Positions 24,994-36,100 of a stretch of DNA of 60,000 bases are shown piece by piece (the stretch's first letter is position 1; every line of letters starts with the position of its first letter). The notes under the pieces are model-generated. The model did no database searches and was not told the origin of the DNA. It saw nothing but the letters and a program-made list of their open reading frames with translations. The stretch comes from Apostichopus japonicus (taxonomy: Eukaryota > Echinodermata > Holothuroidea > Aspidochirotida > Stichopodidae), in NCBI RefSeq assembly GCF_037975245.1, contig NC_092568.1, positions 2,234,001 to 2,294,000 of the forward strand. Direction: 5' to 3'. Made by a program: the position numbers and the translations under genes.

Positions 24994-26801
24994 TCAATCA
25001 AAGATATTATCATCTTCATTAAACAGAGGTGTCATACTTTTCACTTTGGTATCTCTCCTCACTGCTAGCTTAAATATTCTCTGTCGCTTAATATTCGCTC
25101 TGTCTTTTCTCTTGGCACTAGAAAGTGAAAACATTTTCACACGGCCTTTTCTAAATCTATCTTGATATGGTGTGCCAGGCACTTCTTGCTCATTTGTAGG
25201 TGCTAAATAAAAGGAAATAAAGACAAACAGACAACGGCAAAAATTAATAGCATATAGCGTGCATATTCGTTAGCTGCCCGTATATGCATTTGTGATTGAA
25301 TTGGCAGGTACTGTCAACAGCAAATATTCATAAATCAGTTATTTTATTTTGTTTCCTAAGTATTCAGATCTCTTGCAATGTTGTTACTTACGAGAAGCAC
25401 TTGTGGATTGAGAATATTTCATTTAGGGAATGAGCGAGTGTCTTCGGGATAGCTATAAATTAATATAGGCCTATGTAAATGTTCAGTGTTTAGCTTGAGT
25501 CATTTTGCAGCACAAAGGATTTCAGTGGGGAGAAAGGTTGGCAGTGATTAATATCCCCCTATATAACTTTTTTTGACACAAGCTCTTTGTCTCTGAAAGT
25601 CTTGACATTGAATAACACAAATAAACTTGAATTTATTAATTAGATTAATTAGATGTACAACATAGAACAGTGCAGCAAAAATGTTATAGGTTTTAGTTTC
25701 CCAAATTGATATTTAGTGAGAAAAGTTTGACATTCAAGTTTCAAGATAGAGTGTTGAGTATTTATTCAAAGCTTCTGATAGGGTCCTGTCATAAAGACAA
25801 TCACAAAGTAGTATAATATACCATCTACACAGTGAAGTCAAGTAAGTAAGGTCCATTCTGAAGTTTATATTTTTACAATGAATACAGGTTTTCTGACCAT
25901 CTCTGAACAACTATCTCAATGCTAAATATAAGAACCATGCATTCCCTGGTAATTTCAAATAATTTTGTACTTCCTGTATGGTATACTATCGATACAAAAT
26001 ACTATTCACCATAAATATAAAACATACTGATAATGCATTAAACAAAAGAATTAAGTTGTGTTGCAAACTGAATATTGTAAAAACTCACCAAATATTGGAG
26101 TAGTAGATTTAGAAAATTCAGAGATAGGATAGCTTGGCTGTGGTTGTCTCCTGAATCTTTGATCTAAGATAGTGACCATAGAGTTAACTGACTGTGGAGT
26201 TGAAGGTACTACTGCTGTTGAGAGCCCGAATGTGTAAGACAAGAATATTTAATATAATGGAGGACAAAAGCTTCTTACATTTAAAGAAGTTGTGTACAAA
26301 ACTAAATTACTGGTCCTATGACCCTATAAAATGAGTTATAAATAATAACTATCCATTATTTAATATGTAATTTCTGGCATCTATTTCCCACTATACAAAA
26401 GAATCAAAAGTAATACAGTCCAAAGCTAAAACGAGTTGTGCTTTCGATTCTAAAGCTAAAAGGAGTTTTACTTTCGATTCTAATAGTTTTCAATCATTTT
26501 TGGGAACACAACTTGGATTCATGGGGTTCCCAGAAACTCAAAGAAACTTAGCTTCCAGAAGGCCATCAAAATATAGTTTTACAAACTTCTCCAGCAATTC
26601 AGTATTTAATACAATCTTTTAAACTCCTTTATGAATGTATATACCTGCTATCATAGGTGAAGGATGCATCTTCTTTACGTTGGTTTCACATACTTCTGGA
26701 ACGGTGGGTGCCAGTGACGAATTACTTTTCCTATCTTGTAGAAAGGCAGGGGAATTTGGAACAATTTGAAAGGGTGAAGTTTGTGGTTCTGTGCTTGTCA
26801 T
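24994..26801 (-). CDS. Unrecognised small basic protein, 163 aa, 3 coding exons
   Basis: The exons are 26801-26645, 26214-26089 and 25202-24994, each joined in phase 1 through GT-AG sites, totalling 492 nt. The first coding exon begins at an acceptor (TTTCATTCAG, exon from 26837). An in-frame stop lies between it and the ATG at 26801, which has A at -3, so a 5' UTR exon must lie further upstream. The protein has a Ser/Thr/Pro-rich first half with several S/T-P sites, then a strongly basic stretch (PGTPYQDRFRKGRVKMFSLS and about 40 further residues) and an acidic tail ending NEDDNIFD. No signal peptide or membrane segment is visible. The composition suggests a nuclear, possibly cell-cycle-phosphorylated protein, but I do not recognise the family. 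Confidence 0.6.
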
Positions 26802-27000
26802 TTTCTGAGGATTCCTTCAATCATTTTGTTGAACAGGCTGAATGAAATTGCAAGAAGAAACCCCTATTAATTCATTAATTAAAAACCTCATTAATTAATG
26901 CTTTTACTTTGAATGGAATATCGATGACAAAATAGAATTTTCAGTATTTCCATAATTTAAGGCCTAGTATTCCTATCAATAATCACAAGTACAGTAGCAC

Positions 27001-27380
27001 TTAAAGGTATTGAAGACTCGCCCCAAACCGCGTGCCGTCATTTGAAAAAGTTAACTTTCTGTTGCTTGCAAGTGACGTTTTGTTTGTGTTGCTACAAAAT
27101 GCAGACAGTAATGAAATGTGATACCTTAATTGTTATCTTCAGCTGGACCTGAGATGTCCATCGCTGTATCATTTGTATACTGTGCTGTGGGTATTGACCG
27201 CAGCTGTATGTAGGCCTACTGAATGTATACACTAGTGTCTAATTACCGACGGTAGCAAGCTGTGTGTGTATTTTCTGGGATCGATGGTAGTGTTTAACAC
27301 TTCTGTTACACCTCATTTGAAACTAGGTCAAATTACCGGCATTAGACGTTTCTTTTTGCGCAAGTCTTCACACCCTTTAA
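27001..27380 (+). mobile_element. TTAA-type MITE, copy 2, complete
   Basis: It begins TTAAAGGTATTGAAGACTCG and ends CAAGTCTTCACACCCTTTAA. Both borders fall on TTAA, as expected for insertion into a TTAA target (piggyBac-like), though the TTAA could also be part of the inverted repeat. Confidence 0.85.
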
Positions 27381-29084
27381 AAGAGTGCATAATTCACACA
27401 CACAACTTTGGACACTGACACAGGCAGATTTGACAAAACATTACACAAAACGTTTAACAAGTCCAATAGCTCATCATCTTACCATAAGAAACTATGTAGC
27501 CAAGGCTAGGTATAGCACAAAGTAGATGACGCAGGACTCATTCTCCATAGTCTGGCTTAGGCTGTATTTCTGTAATTAATGTTAGGCTTGGCCTACTGAC
27601 ACAAATTTCTTCGATTAACATTCAAATAGGGGGCCTAGATATCTGGCCCCTATGTTAGAACTTAGAAGTAACTAAGGCAAATTTGGAACAATTGTTTGAA
27701 TGATTAGTCTTGCAATTAACCCACAGTATAGCCTAGACAGCTAGTATGCCACAGATGCTCCCATGGCAGTCCCACAGTCCAAGCGTAATGAGCTAGTAGT
27801 ATGCCTAGTACTAGGAGTAGTATTAGTACCAGTATATTAAATTAATTAGGCCATGCTTAGGCCTAACAAAGTGTAGCATTGTAGGCCTAGTCCTGCAAAA
27901 CTTGGACTTGAGTTTGTAATATATGATATGATCATGCATCCTACCTTTTTACTGATTGCAATATTTCTTCTTCAATATGTTCAGTACATACGTGCTGAAG
28001 AATCTTCAAAGAACATCTGTATTAATGTCATTTACTATAATTAAGCCACCTTTACATCATAATAATTTGATCACCTAACGTTAGGCCAATTTCGTTACAT
28101 CAAATATAAATGTACGCAGTATGTCAATAGGTATACTGTATGTTCATAGCGCTGAGATCAACCTATATCATACATTGCTTGTTCAACGCACGTTATTTAG
28201 CAGACGACCCAATTCAACTTTGGCTGATGATGATATGGAACGTTCTATTTACCGTGGGTGAGTATCAAACGAAGGTGAAAATATATTCTCCATGCATTTT
28301 CCGTATACGGAAAATGCAGGGAGGTAAATGGTTTAAAACAGACATTTCTGTGTATTTTAACCTTCTATACCAGTAAGGTTGTCCCTGTACATACTACAGG
28401 GATTGATATGGATAGGCAGCTGGACTCACAAATGGGGGAAGGAGGGTGAGAGAGTGATATTGACAAGATTGCTTACATATCAGAGGGAGAGAGGTTGGAT
28501 ACACTGTTGAGTGAGAGTGCACGGAGGAGGGGATCGTTATGGTGGGGACCCATATGGGGATATCCCAGACAGCTGCAGCACTTTATCTTACATACATGTT
28601 CTCTCATATATTGATTTTCAACCACTGTTTTATACGTGTTAAACAGTGAAATTACTAAAATCTCTGTGGAATGTATTTCGGGATCATGATGGGATCTATG
28701 CAGCGATTAAACCCTACGGAAACTGTAGCTCGATCTTTGAGCTATTTCTTGTTCTCTCAGTACGATGGCTTTGGGTTAAAAAAAAAACCCATGTTAAATG
28801 AGAAGTCAGTGTGAAGCTAATATCTTTTATAGCACATTATTGAAAGGTAAATACGTCAAAATTCCATCAATCGGTAGATCCAGTATGGTCAACACTAGGA
28901 CAATGTTTTCGATGATCCATTCCCCTGCCGAACTGAGTCATACACAACCGTTCTGTGTTGATTCTACACATTTGTTAACGTACGGATGCCGTCAGGGTAG
29001 AAAACGAGTACACTCGATACACAGGGGCAAGTTTGCACGAGTTTAGCTAGAAACCGCAAAAGGTGGTTCTCTTTTATAACTTGA
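27381..29084. other. Intergenic region, contains a 26-bp palindrome
   Basis: The 5' UTR exon and promoter of the 163-aa gene are expected on the minus strand here but could not be placed. No supported coding exon was seen. A perfect palindrome sits at 28293-28318. Confidence 0.45.
28293..28318. repeat. Perfect 26-bp palindrome
   Basis: Left arm TGCATTTTCCGTA, right arm its exact reverse complement, with no spacer. Confidence 0.9.
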
Positions 29085-30150
29085 GATATAATAATAATAA
29101 TAATAATAATAAATAATAATAATAATAAATGAACTTATAAAGCCCTAAAATCTACGAAGTATTCAATAGCGCTGTACAACCCTAATAGAACTCCAACTTG
29201 AAAAAATGAGTCTTCAAACAAGACTTGAACTGACTGAGAGTGGGAGAACTCCGCACAGATATGGGCAGACCATTCCAGAGCTTGGAACCGGCTGATTGAA
29301 AGGCACGGTCACGCCATAGGTTTTCAGTTTAGTTCTGGGAACAGTGAGAGTGAGTGTATTGCTAGAACGCAAGGTATAACGATTATTGACCTGGAAGGAC
29401 AGATCGTCTGACAAATAGGCGGGTGCCATTCCATGAATGCACTTATACACCAGGAGCAGTACTTTGAACTCAATTCTGAATTCAACAGGCAACCAGTGCA
29501 AAGAATGGAGGATACTCAACGATGGTGTGTTGAAGTCATAGCAGTCTACAACAAGCCTGGCTGCGCTGTTCTGCAGACGTTGCAGTCTCTGAATCAGATA
29601 CCCTGGAATACCATGGAGCAAACTATTGCAATAAACCAAATGGCTATGAATAAATGAATGAACCAAGGTGCTCATAGTTCTAGAAGACATATGTTTCCTA
29701 ATCTTCTTTAGATTAAAAATATAATAGAAACCAGTCTTGCAAACTTTACTGATATGTTTATCCACTTTCATGTGTTTGTCGAAAATAACCTCGAGGTTGC
29801 GGACTTGATCACAAGAAGCAATGGAAGCACCACCAACTTTGATAGACTTATTGACGACCTTTGTGAGCTGGACTGGAGTGCCGAGAATAATGAACTCAGT
29901 TTTACTATCGTTCAGCTTCAATTTATGAGCAGCCATCCAATCCCTAATATCAGAGATACAATTTTGCATAAGATTGAAAGCATCAATTTCTGTGGTGTTA
30001 TGTTGCGGTTTAAAGCTGTGAATGAACTGAGTATCATCAGCATAAGCAAAACCTGTGTCCAGATGAGTAAAAATGACTTTGAATAGAGATGCAGTGTACA
30101 GCGTGAAACACAGCGGACCTAGAATGCCCCATTTGGTACTAAAAAGTAAC
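29085..30150 (-). mobile_element. 5'-truncated non-LTR retrotransposon (L2/CR1-like LINE)
   Basis: The minus strand encodes the C-terminal half of a reverse transcriptase: the palm motif FAYADDTQF, then DWMAAHKLKLNDSKTEF, the thumb-like LVHSFIHSHLVYCNSLL, and LQRLQNSAARLV with LHWLPV, which are typical of L2/CR1-type LINEs. Homology starts just before the LGPL motif, so the endonuclease and the 5' part of the RT are missing. There is a frameshift near 30130 and another near 29310; beyond the second, the family-like C-terminus continues in another frame to about 29185. The 3' end is a (TTA)n tail at 29089-29131. It is inactive. Confidence 0.9.
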
Positions 30151-30513
30151 ATTTGTTAGTAATTGTTATTATAAAGTGTGCCTTTCGATATAAGAAATAC
30201 ACTTAATAATTGTTTGTTCTTGTAAATTTACAAATAACATGTTATTGGGGCCAAAATTTTCCAACAATTTTTTTTTATTTTATTTTTTTAAATGACATTT
30301 GTTTGCACCAGCTTAGCTTAAAAGTGCAGAGTATCCATTTTCTCTGAAATTTACTTTATGATTTGCTTCTCATGTCACAACCACACGTGCCACCGATCCT
30401 CAAAGTTTCTGGCTTAAGTACGCCTTACAACTTGTCTTTAGAGTTATTTACGACTTGATCTAATTGCGCCCAACTGATATGCACCCGATCAGTGGTCTAT
30501 TGCATGTTGATAG

Positions 30514-31395
30514 CAGCGGCGTAACGTCTAAGGGCTCGGACGGGGCAAACCCAGGGGCCCGACCAAAGGGGGCCCGCGCTGCACTGATGTACAGAACTTA
30601 GAAGAGGGGTACCCTTTTTTTTCTGGACATGTCACAAGTTTCTGAAGTCCTGCAGCTTCTGAATGACTGTGACCTTAGTACCTACTCAAAGCTGTTATCG
30701 GCTGTGGTCCTATTTATTACACTTCCAGTCACAGTGGCGACCGCAGAAAGATCATTCTCCAAGTTGAAGCTTATCAAGACTTACCTACATTTAACAATTT
30801 CTCAAGATCGGCTGGATTCGCTGGCTATCCTTTCCATCGAGAGCGCCAGGAGGCATGGTCACTTGATATAGATGGACTAATCGATATATGTTTGCTGACA
30901 AGAAGGCCAGGCTCAGTAAATTCAAGCTCTAGCCTTTCCAAGTTCTCGGGAACTTGGATACCATTTGTCCACAGGAGTTAAGCCACGGGTGGAAATATAC
31001 ATGTTTATATATATGTTAATTGGACATTGGTCATTTGGTCTTATTGTCCTTTCAATCTCTTAATGTATTCTAGCTTTGCAACACATTTTTTCATGTTCCC
31101 AGTATAACAGACAAGGCGGACCAAAAATGTGTCTATAAACGCAGATTTCCCCCAAAATCTCAGTCGATAAAATCACCACCAAATGTTCCATATACGGCTT
31201 AGATTGCACCAGAGAGCTTGTAGAACCCCAGAGCTTCCAGGGGCCTAAAGCGGGCCCTGGACCCACGCCTTTGGGACTTCGCGCTCCGCGCTCGTGATGT
31301 GCGCTGCGCGCACATCGGTTGATACTCCGCAGCAGCCAGGGGTCCCTTCCTTCCCTGGACCCAGGGCCCCCCAGACTCATAGGTATACGTCGCTG
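30514..31395 (+). mobile_element. hAT transposon deletion derivative, 882 bp
   Basis: The ends are CAGCGGCGTAACG and, inverted, CAGCGACGTATAC. A perfect 8-bp duplication GTTGATAG flanks it at 30506-30513 and 31396-31403. Both sub-terminal regions are GC-rich (GGGGCCCG, GGGCCCTGG). It still contains the 3' part of a hAT transposase gene (30629-30871). The clean duplication suggests a fairly recent insertion. Confidence 0.92.
30629..30871 (+). pseudogene. hAT transposase C-terminal dimerisation domain remnant
   Basis: The 80-aa frame contains LFITLPVTVATAERSFSKLK and ends LTISQDRLDSLAILSIES, the conserved hAT C-terminal dimerisation region of ZMYM1-like transposases (pattern LxxxPxTxAxxERxFSxLxxIKTxLR). 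The DDE catalytic core and BED finger are absent, so it cannot transpose alone. Confidence 0.9.
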
Positions 31396-31403
31396 GTTGA
31401 TAG

Positions 31404-33145
31404 TCCCGCTATTGTGATCATCGTTCCAACAGATTACGATGTACGCTCGATGATTCTACTAAAACTACTCGATTCAAGCTAAGTTGATTAATTGTTGGTA
31501 AAATTCCCACTCCCTCGCAGACAATTGTCTATTGGACGCCCCTGAATGAACTTGCAATTGATCATTCGAGGTAGATTCCGATATTATATGGATTGAATAA
31601 CAACATTGTTGCAAGCATTTTTTACATCAGTAAGTCAAGATCCTTGAAATGGTATCGCTGAAAGTGAGTTGAAAATGCTCTTCTTTTAGGAATGATAATA
31701 TTTCTATGAGGGGTTGCAGTTTGTTAAACTTCTAATTACAGAGGATGTTGACAACTAAAAAATCTCGAATTAGGGACAAGGGAATAGTTTTCTTTCAAAT
31801 AAGTGTTGCATCGTCTAGCTGTAGCTGCAACCGGTATAGATCCCTTGCAGTTGTTTTTATTCCAAAAGGACCTTTATTGGCCGCATTCGCGTTCCTCAAA
31901 CTAAGGCTCAGTCCAAACTGGAACTTCCCTTTGAAAACGCGGTAACATTACGAAGACTTCAAGGGGTTCCCCTGTATCAACTTTTCTTTTATCATTTCAG
32001 GTCTTTTTGGATCAGTTAATAAAACTTACATGAAATTTGATGCATAAGTAAGTGGTGTTTGTTTTTTAATTGCTTCAGTCGCACAAATTCTTGCAAAATT
32101 AGCAATTACATTATTGAAAAAGCTGCCTAACACATTCGTTCTCTGTTGTGTACATAACACTAGGCCTTAGATTAACGTTAAGCCACTTACCCTCCCTGGT
32201 CCTAGCAAAGGCTAGCATTAGTGCATTACTGTTTCAGACACGATTGTACCTAGCCTATATCCGGACGAAATTTAAGGAATACATCATCTTATTCACCCGC
32301 AGCTGGATGAGTAAATGAAACCTACTGTAGCAGGGTAGGTAACGCTAGTGAACAGACACTATAGCCTAGGCCCTAATATTGTTAATGATATATAACAATT
32401 AACATTTCCTGAACTTTCGATCAAACTGTCCAAAGCCTGGAAAGTAACATGAGCTTAATTTAAGTCAAATTTATAGAGAGAGGAGCTGCAATAACTGCTA
32501 TGGTGTTCAATTGCCTTTAGAAATTTAAAACTTAAACAATTGACAGAAAAATTCAATGTCAAAATCTGAAATGTGAACTAAGAAAGGGTAAGAAACTGTT
32601 CAACTCTACTTGTGATTAAAATAACACATCAAATCCAGCTGCAGTTGACTCATTTCCCCCAAAATGAATGAGAATTAAGTTAACAATAATTTTGCATGAA
32701 AGGTGACTAAGTTCAAACAGTAACAAAGGCTAGCCTACTGCTCGTTTCAGACGTCCATCATATAGTTGGTTTAATTAATTTCCAACAGCATACGATAGAA
32801 TTATACTTTGTTAAGTTCTTAATGCTCAAAGCACAGAAAGGTTTCCCTAACTTTGTGTATTAGAAAAAGTGGTAACAATTTGACTTAGGAACATGGCAGG
32901 TACATGGTCTATTAGTACAGCTGCATGAGTATAACACAGAATCAAATAAGGGGCTATGCAAAGTTGCTCTACACCACCAGATATATTGCAGAGAGAATTG
33001 TTATCCTGGTAGGCTAGGCTTAAGTACCTGCATTCTTAGTACTTAAGGAATAATTGTAAGGTCTTACAGTGAACGTCCATTACCCATAATTTATTTACTC
33101 CTAGTCCATTGCTTTCACATTGGAAATTGATTTTCCTTTTTACAG
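31404..33145. other. Upstream region of the PHF7-like gene
   Basis: It presumably holds the promoter and a 5' UTR exon of the plus-strand gene, since the first coding exon begins at an acceptor (TTTTTACAG, exon from 33146). No donor or TATA box could be assigned with confidence. Confidence 0.4.
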
Positions 33146-33189
33146 AGGATTATCTTTAAGGTTTGAATGGCTGTGATCGGATTCAGAGG

Positions 33190-36100
33190 ATGGATTTGAA
33201 TGATGCTGACAAACATTCTGATGAAGAGATTGTTGATCAGACTTCTTCTTCTGAAGAGAATCTTACAGATGGTAGTGAGGAGCTGCTAGACAGAGATGTC
33301 CGAACAAGGGAGGAAAGTGATTGTAAGTTTCTATCCATGTTCTTTGCCTTTTTTATTTTTTGTTAAATGTTTTAATGCCATATATTATCTCATGTTTGGA
33401 TCATCTTTTCTCATTTAGTGGTGTTTCAATGATTGGTTGAAGTGAAACTACCTTAATATTAGTAAATATTTGCATTCCATAAAATTGGCAAGCACTACAG
33501 TACCTGATCATTCAAACCAATTATAGTAAAATTTATATTCATAAACGGAAACAGCCTGCATAAAATCAAACAATCCATGCTTTGTCACCTTGACATTGTT
33601 TCATGTGTTTTCCATTACAAATGTCTGTAATGTTTGTCAGTTCATGTTCCAGGAACAATACTGGTTCTATATAAAAATAATTGGCTTGAAAGTTTAGCAA
33701 AATGATATTTAGCTACACAATGAGTCAGTGACTCTAGCATGTGGGTAGAGCGAATAGATGGTTACTACAACAAGATCAATATTGATGAAGTGCCCAGATA
33801 CACATTGTGTAGTGTTTTTCGCTGAAATGGCAACAACAAAGCTGTCTGACATATGCAGTGAGGTACAGCTAGTATCACACTGCTAAGTTGCTCCAAGGCA
33901 GTACCTGCATGATACTACGATCGTCAAAGGTGACAACTTCGATGGACAGTGTATCAATATGACATCACACCAGTTTGTTTCAGACTCACTGATGGTACAA
34001 ATTGTGAACATTTCAACTATCAATATCCCCAAAACTATCTCTCTATACAGCATATATAGGAACTGAATGCAAATTTCACCAGGATGCTACATAAGAATGT
34101 GAGACCTGTATCGTTAGTCCTATTGCATAAGTCAAACATGAATATGCCACTGGACTACTGGTATCTTTTGAAGTTAACTTGGAGAACCAAAACTTTCTAC
34201 AAGAAAAGCTCTGCAAGTGATACTTTTCATTAGGCCATTATGTCCATATCCAACTTGTTTGCTCAGCTCTGTGCTCTAGCAGTTAGTGGTGTATTAGGTG
34301 AATGAGGCTAGATGACCATATTTTTAGTATTTTAATTCATTAAAACTAAATCAGTGACCCCTTAATAATGTGACATGATTATATTTGTTGTGTAAATATC
34401 AACAAACAGATTTCTTTATTTTTGTTTTGTTTTGATAGTGTGCATCTTCTGTCTCATGAGAGATAATGATGAGTTCAAACTTGGCAAGTTTTACACACTG
34501 AAGGATGATGGCCTTGAAAGGGAGATCAGAGCACATCTGTACTGTTTGGTATGTTTACAGTAACTATAGTCATTTGAAATTCTTGTCATCATTCATCTTA
34601 GATTACATGCATTCTTATTTAAAAGATTTTTTATTTTTTTCCAAGGTAGATTGAATGTATGCTATGATAATGGTGTGTGAGATGCCTTGGCTTGTAAACA
34701 TGATAACTGCAAAGGTGTAGCTTGCATTCAATTGTTTATGGGTCCACCTCATTGAGTACAAAGCCCACATTGTTTTCTCTGGTGGTCAAATGTCTTTTTG
34801 GGGTTGCTAGTGATCAAAGTCTGAAAACCTTGTCAAGTGAAGGGTGGATGAACTTTATACTTTGTACATGTGGCTCCACCATATGGGGCAGAAATAATCT
34901 TGTGTGCTTGTTTAACATAAAAAAAATCCCATGTAAATTGTGACTTTCCTGTTAAAGTGCCTGTTAAGTCTTTGCAGAAGGGAATAAGAATTTAGAAAAA
35001 AGAATGCTTCCCAGTTTCCAGAATAAATCTGAGTTTTGACTGCTTTGTAACTTGACCTCTTGTGTTAGATTAGCTATCGTAAAGTGAAGCCTTGATCAGC
35101 ACAATTGTCATGAAACATTGAACATTAATTATAATGTGTACCTCTAATCTCTTCAAGTAGAGTCCATCTGTGATATTATGTACAGTATGCTTGAATGTCT
35201 TTGTAGTGAAATAAGTCAGTATTTGACAACAATAGACTTTTAAAGTACTTACATGCATTGTTTTCAGAACAAATCAATTGGAATTATGTGCAGACAAAGG
35301 AATCATCTAGGCAAGGGTACAGCCAGAGTTAAATTTCTCTGTCACTGTAAGAGATTTTACTTAAAAGTGAATGAAGTTGACAGAAAACTGAACACACAAA
35401 TAATGGAGTTATATATATATTTATATATATATATATATATATATTGCCTAACATATATTTACAATTGTTATTTGCTTTTCACCTTATAGTTCTTTGCAAG
35501 TGGCCTCTGTCAGAATGGTACAATGGAAGAAGGAGTCCAAGGTTTTCTTGGTAAAGACATTCTGAAAGAAGTCAATAGAGCGAGAAGACTGGTAGGTTTC
35601 ACTTGAGCGATTTCAATGACATGTCTCTGTATCTCCTCATTCTGATTCCTGTCTGCAATCAAACCATTAGGAGTTTTACAATGTGGAATTGTCAAGTACT
35701 AAATATACAGTAAAGTTACCATATGGCACCTGATTAGCATATTGCATGCAGTGATTATAATGTAGTTTGCTTTTAAAACTGTTTAGTTTTGGTATATAAA
35801 GTCATCCAAAAAATCAAACTTTTTCAGAGAATTAATTGTTCGATACATACTGCATTGTGTACTTGAAATAGCAGACTACTAATTCTGTTAATGCCTTTTT
35901 TGTTATATTTTACAGAGATGTACTTACTGTAAGAAGATTGGTGCTTCAGTGGGATGTGGCATTAAGAAGTGCAAGGTCTCCTATCATTTCCCTTGTGGCA
36001 AAGACAACCAATCTATATTTAGATTTTATGACAGATACGAGTGAGTTGACTTTTCTACACAACGCTAAGTTTGTATTATTGTATAGGCTACTTTGTTTGG

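Noticed and set aside
29433-30086. Plus-strand open frames over the LINE
   Set aside because: They are antisense shadows of the reverse-transcriptase frame.
35253-35489. Possible extra exon between the 34548 donor and the 35490 acceptor
   Set aside because: An AG acceptor and open frame exist, but the PHF7/G2E3 extended PHD reads straight from HLYCL into FFASGL, so insertion would break the domain.
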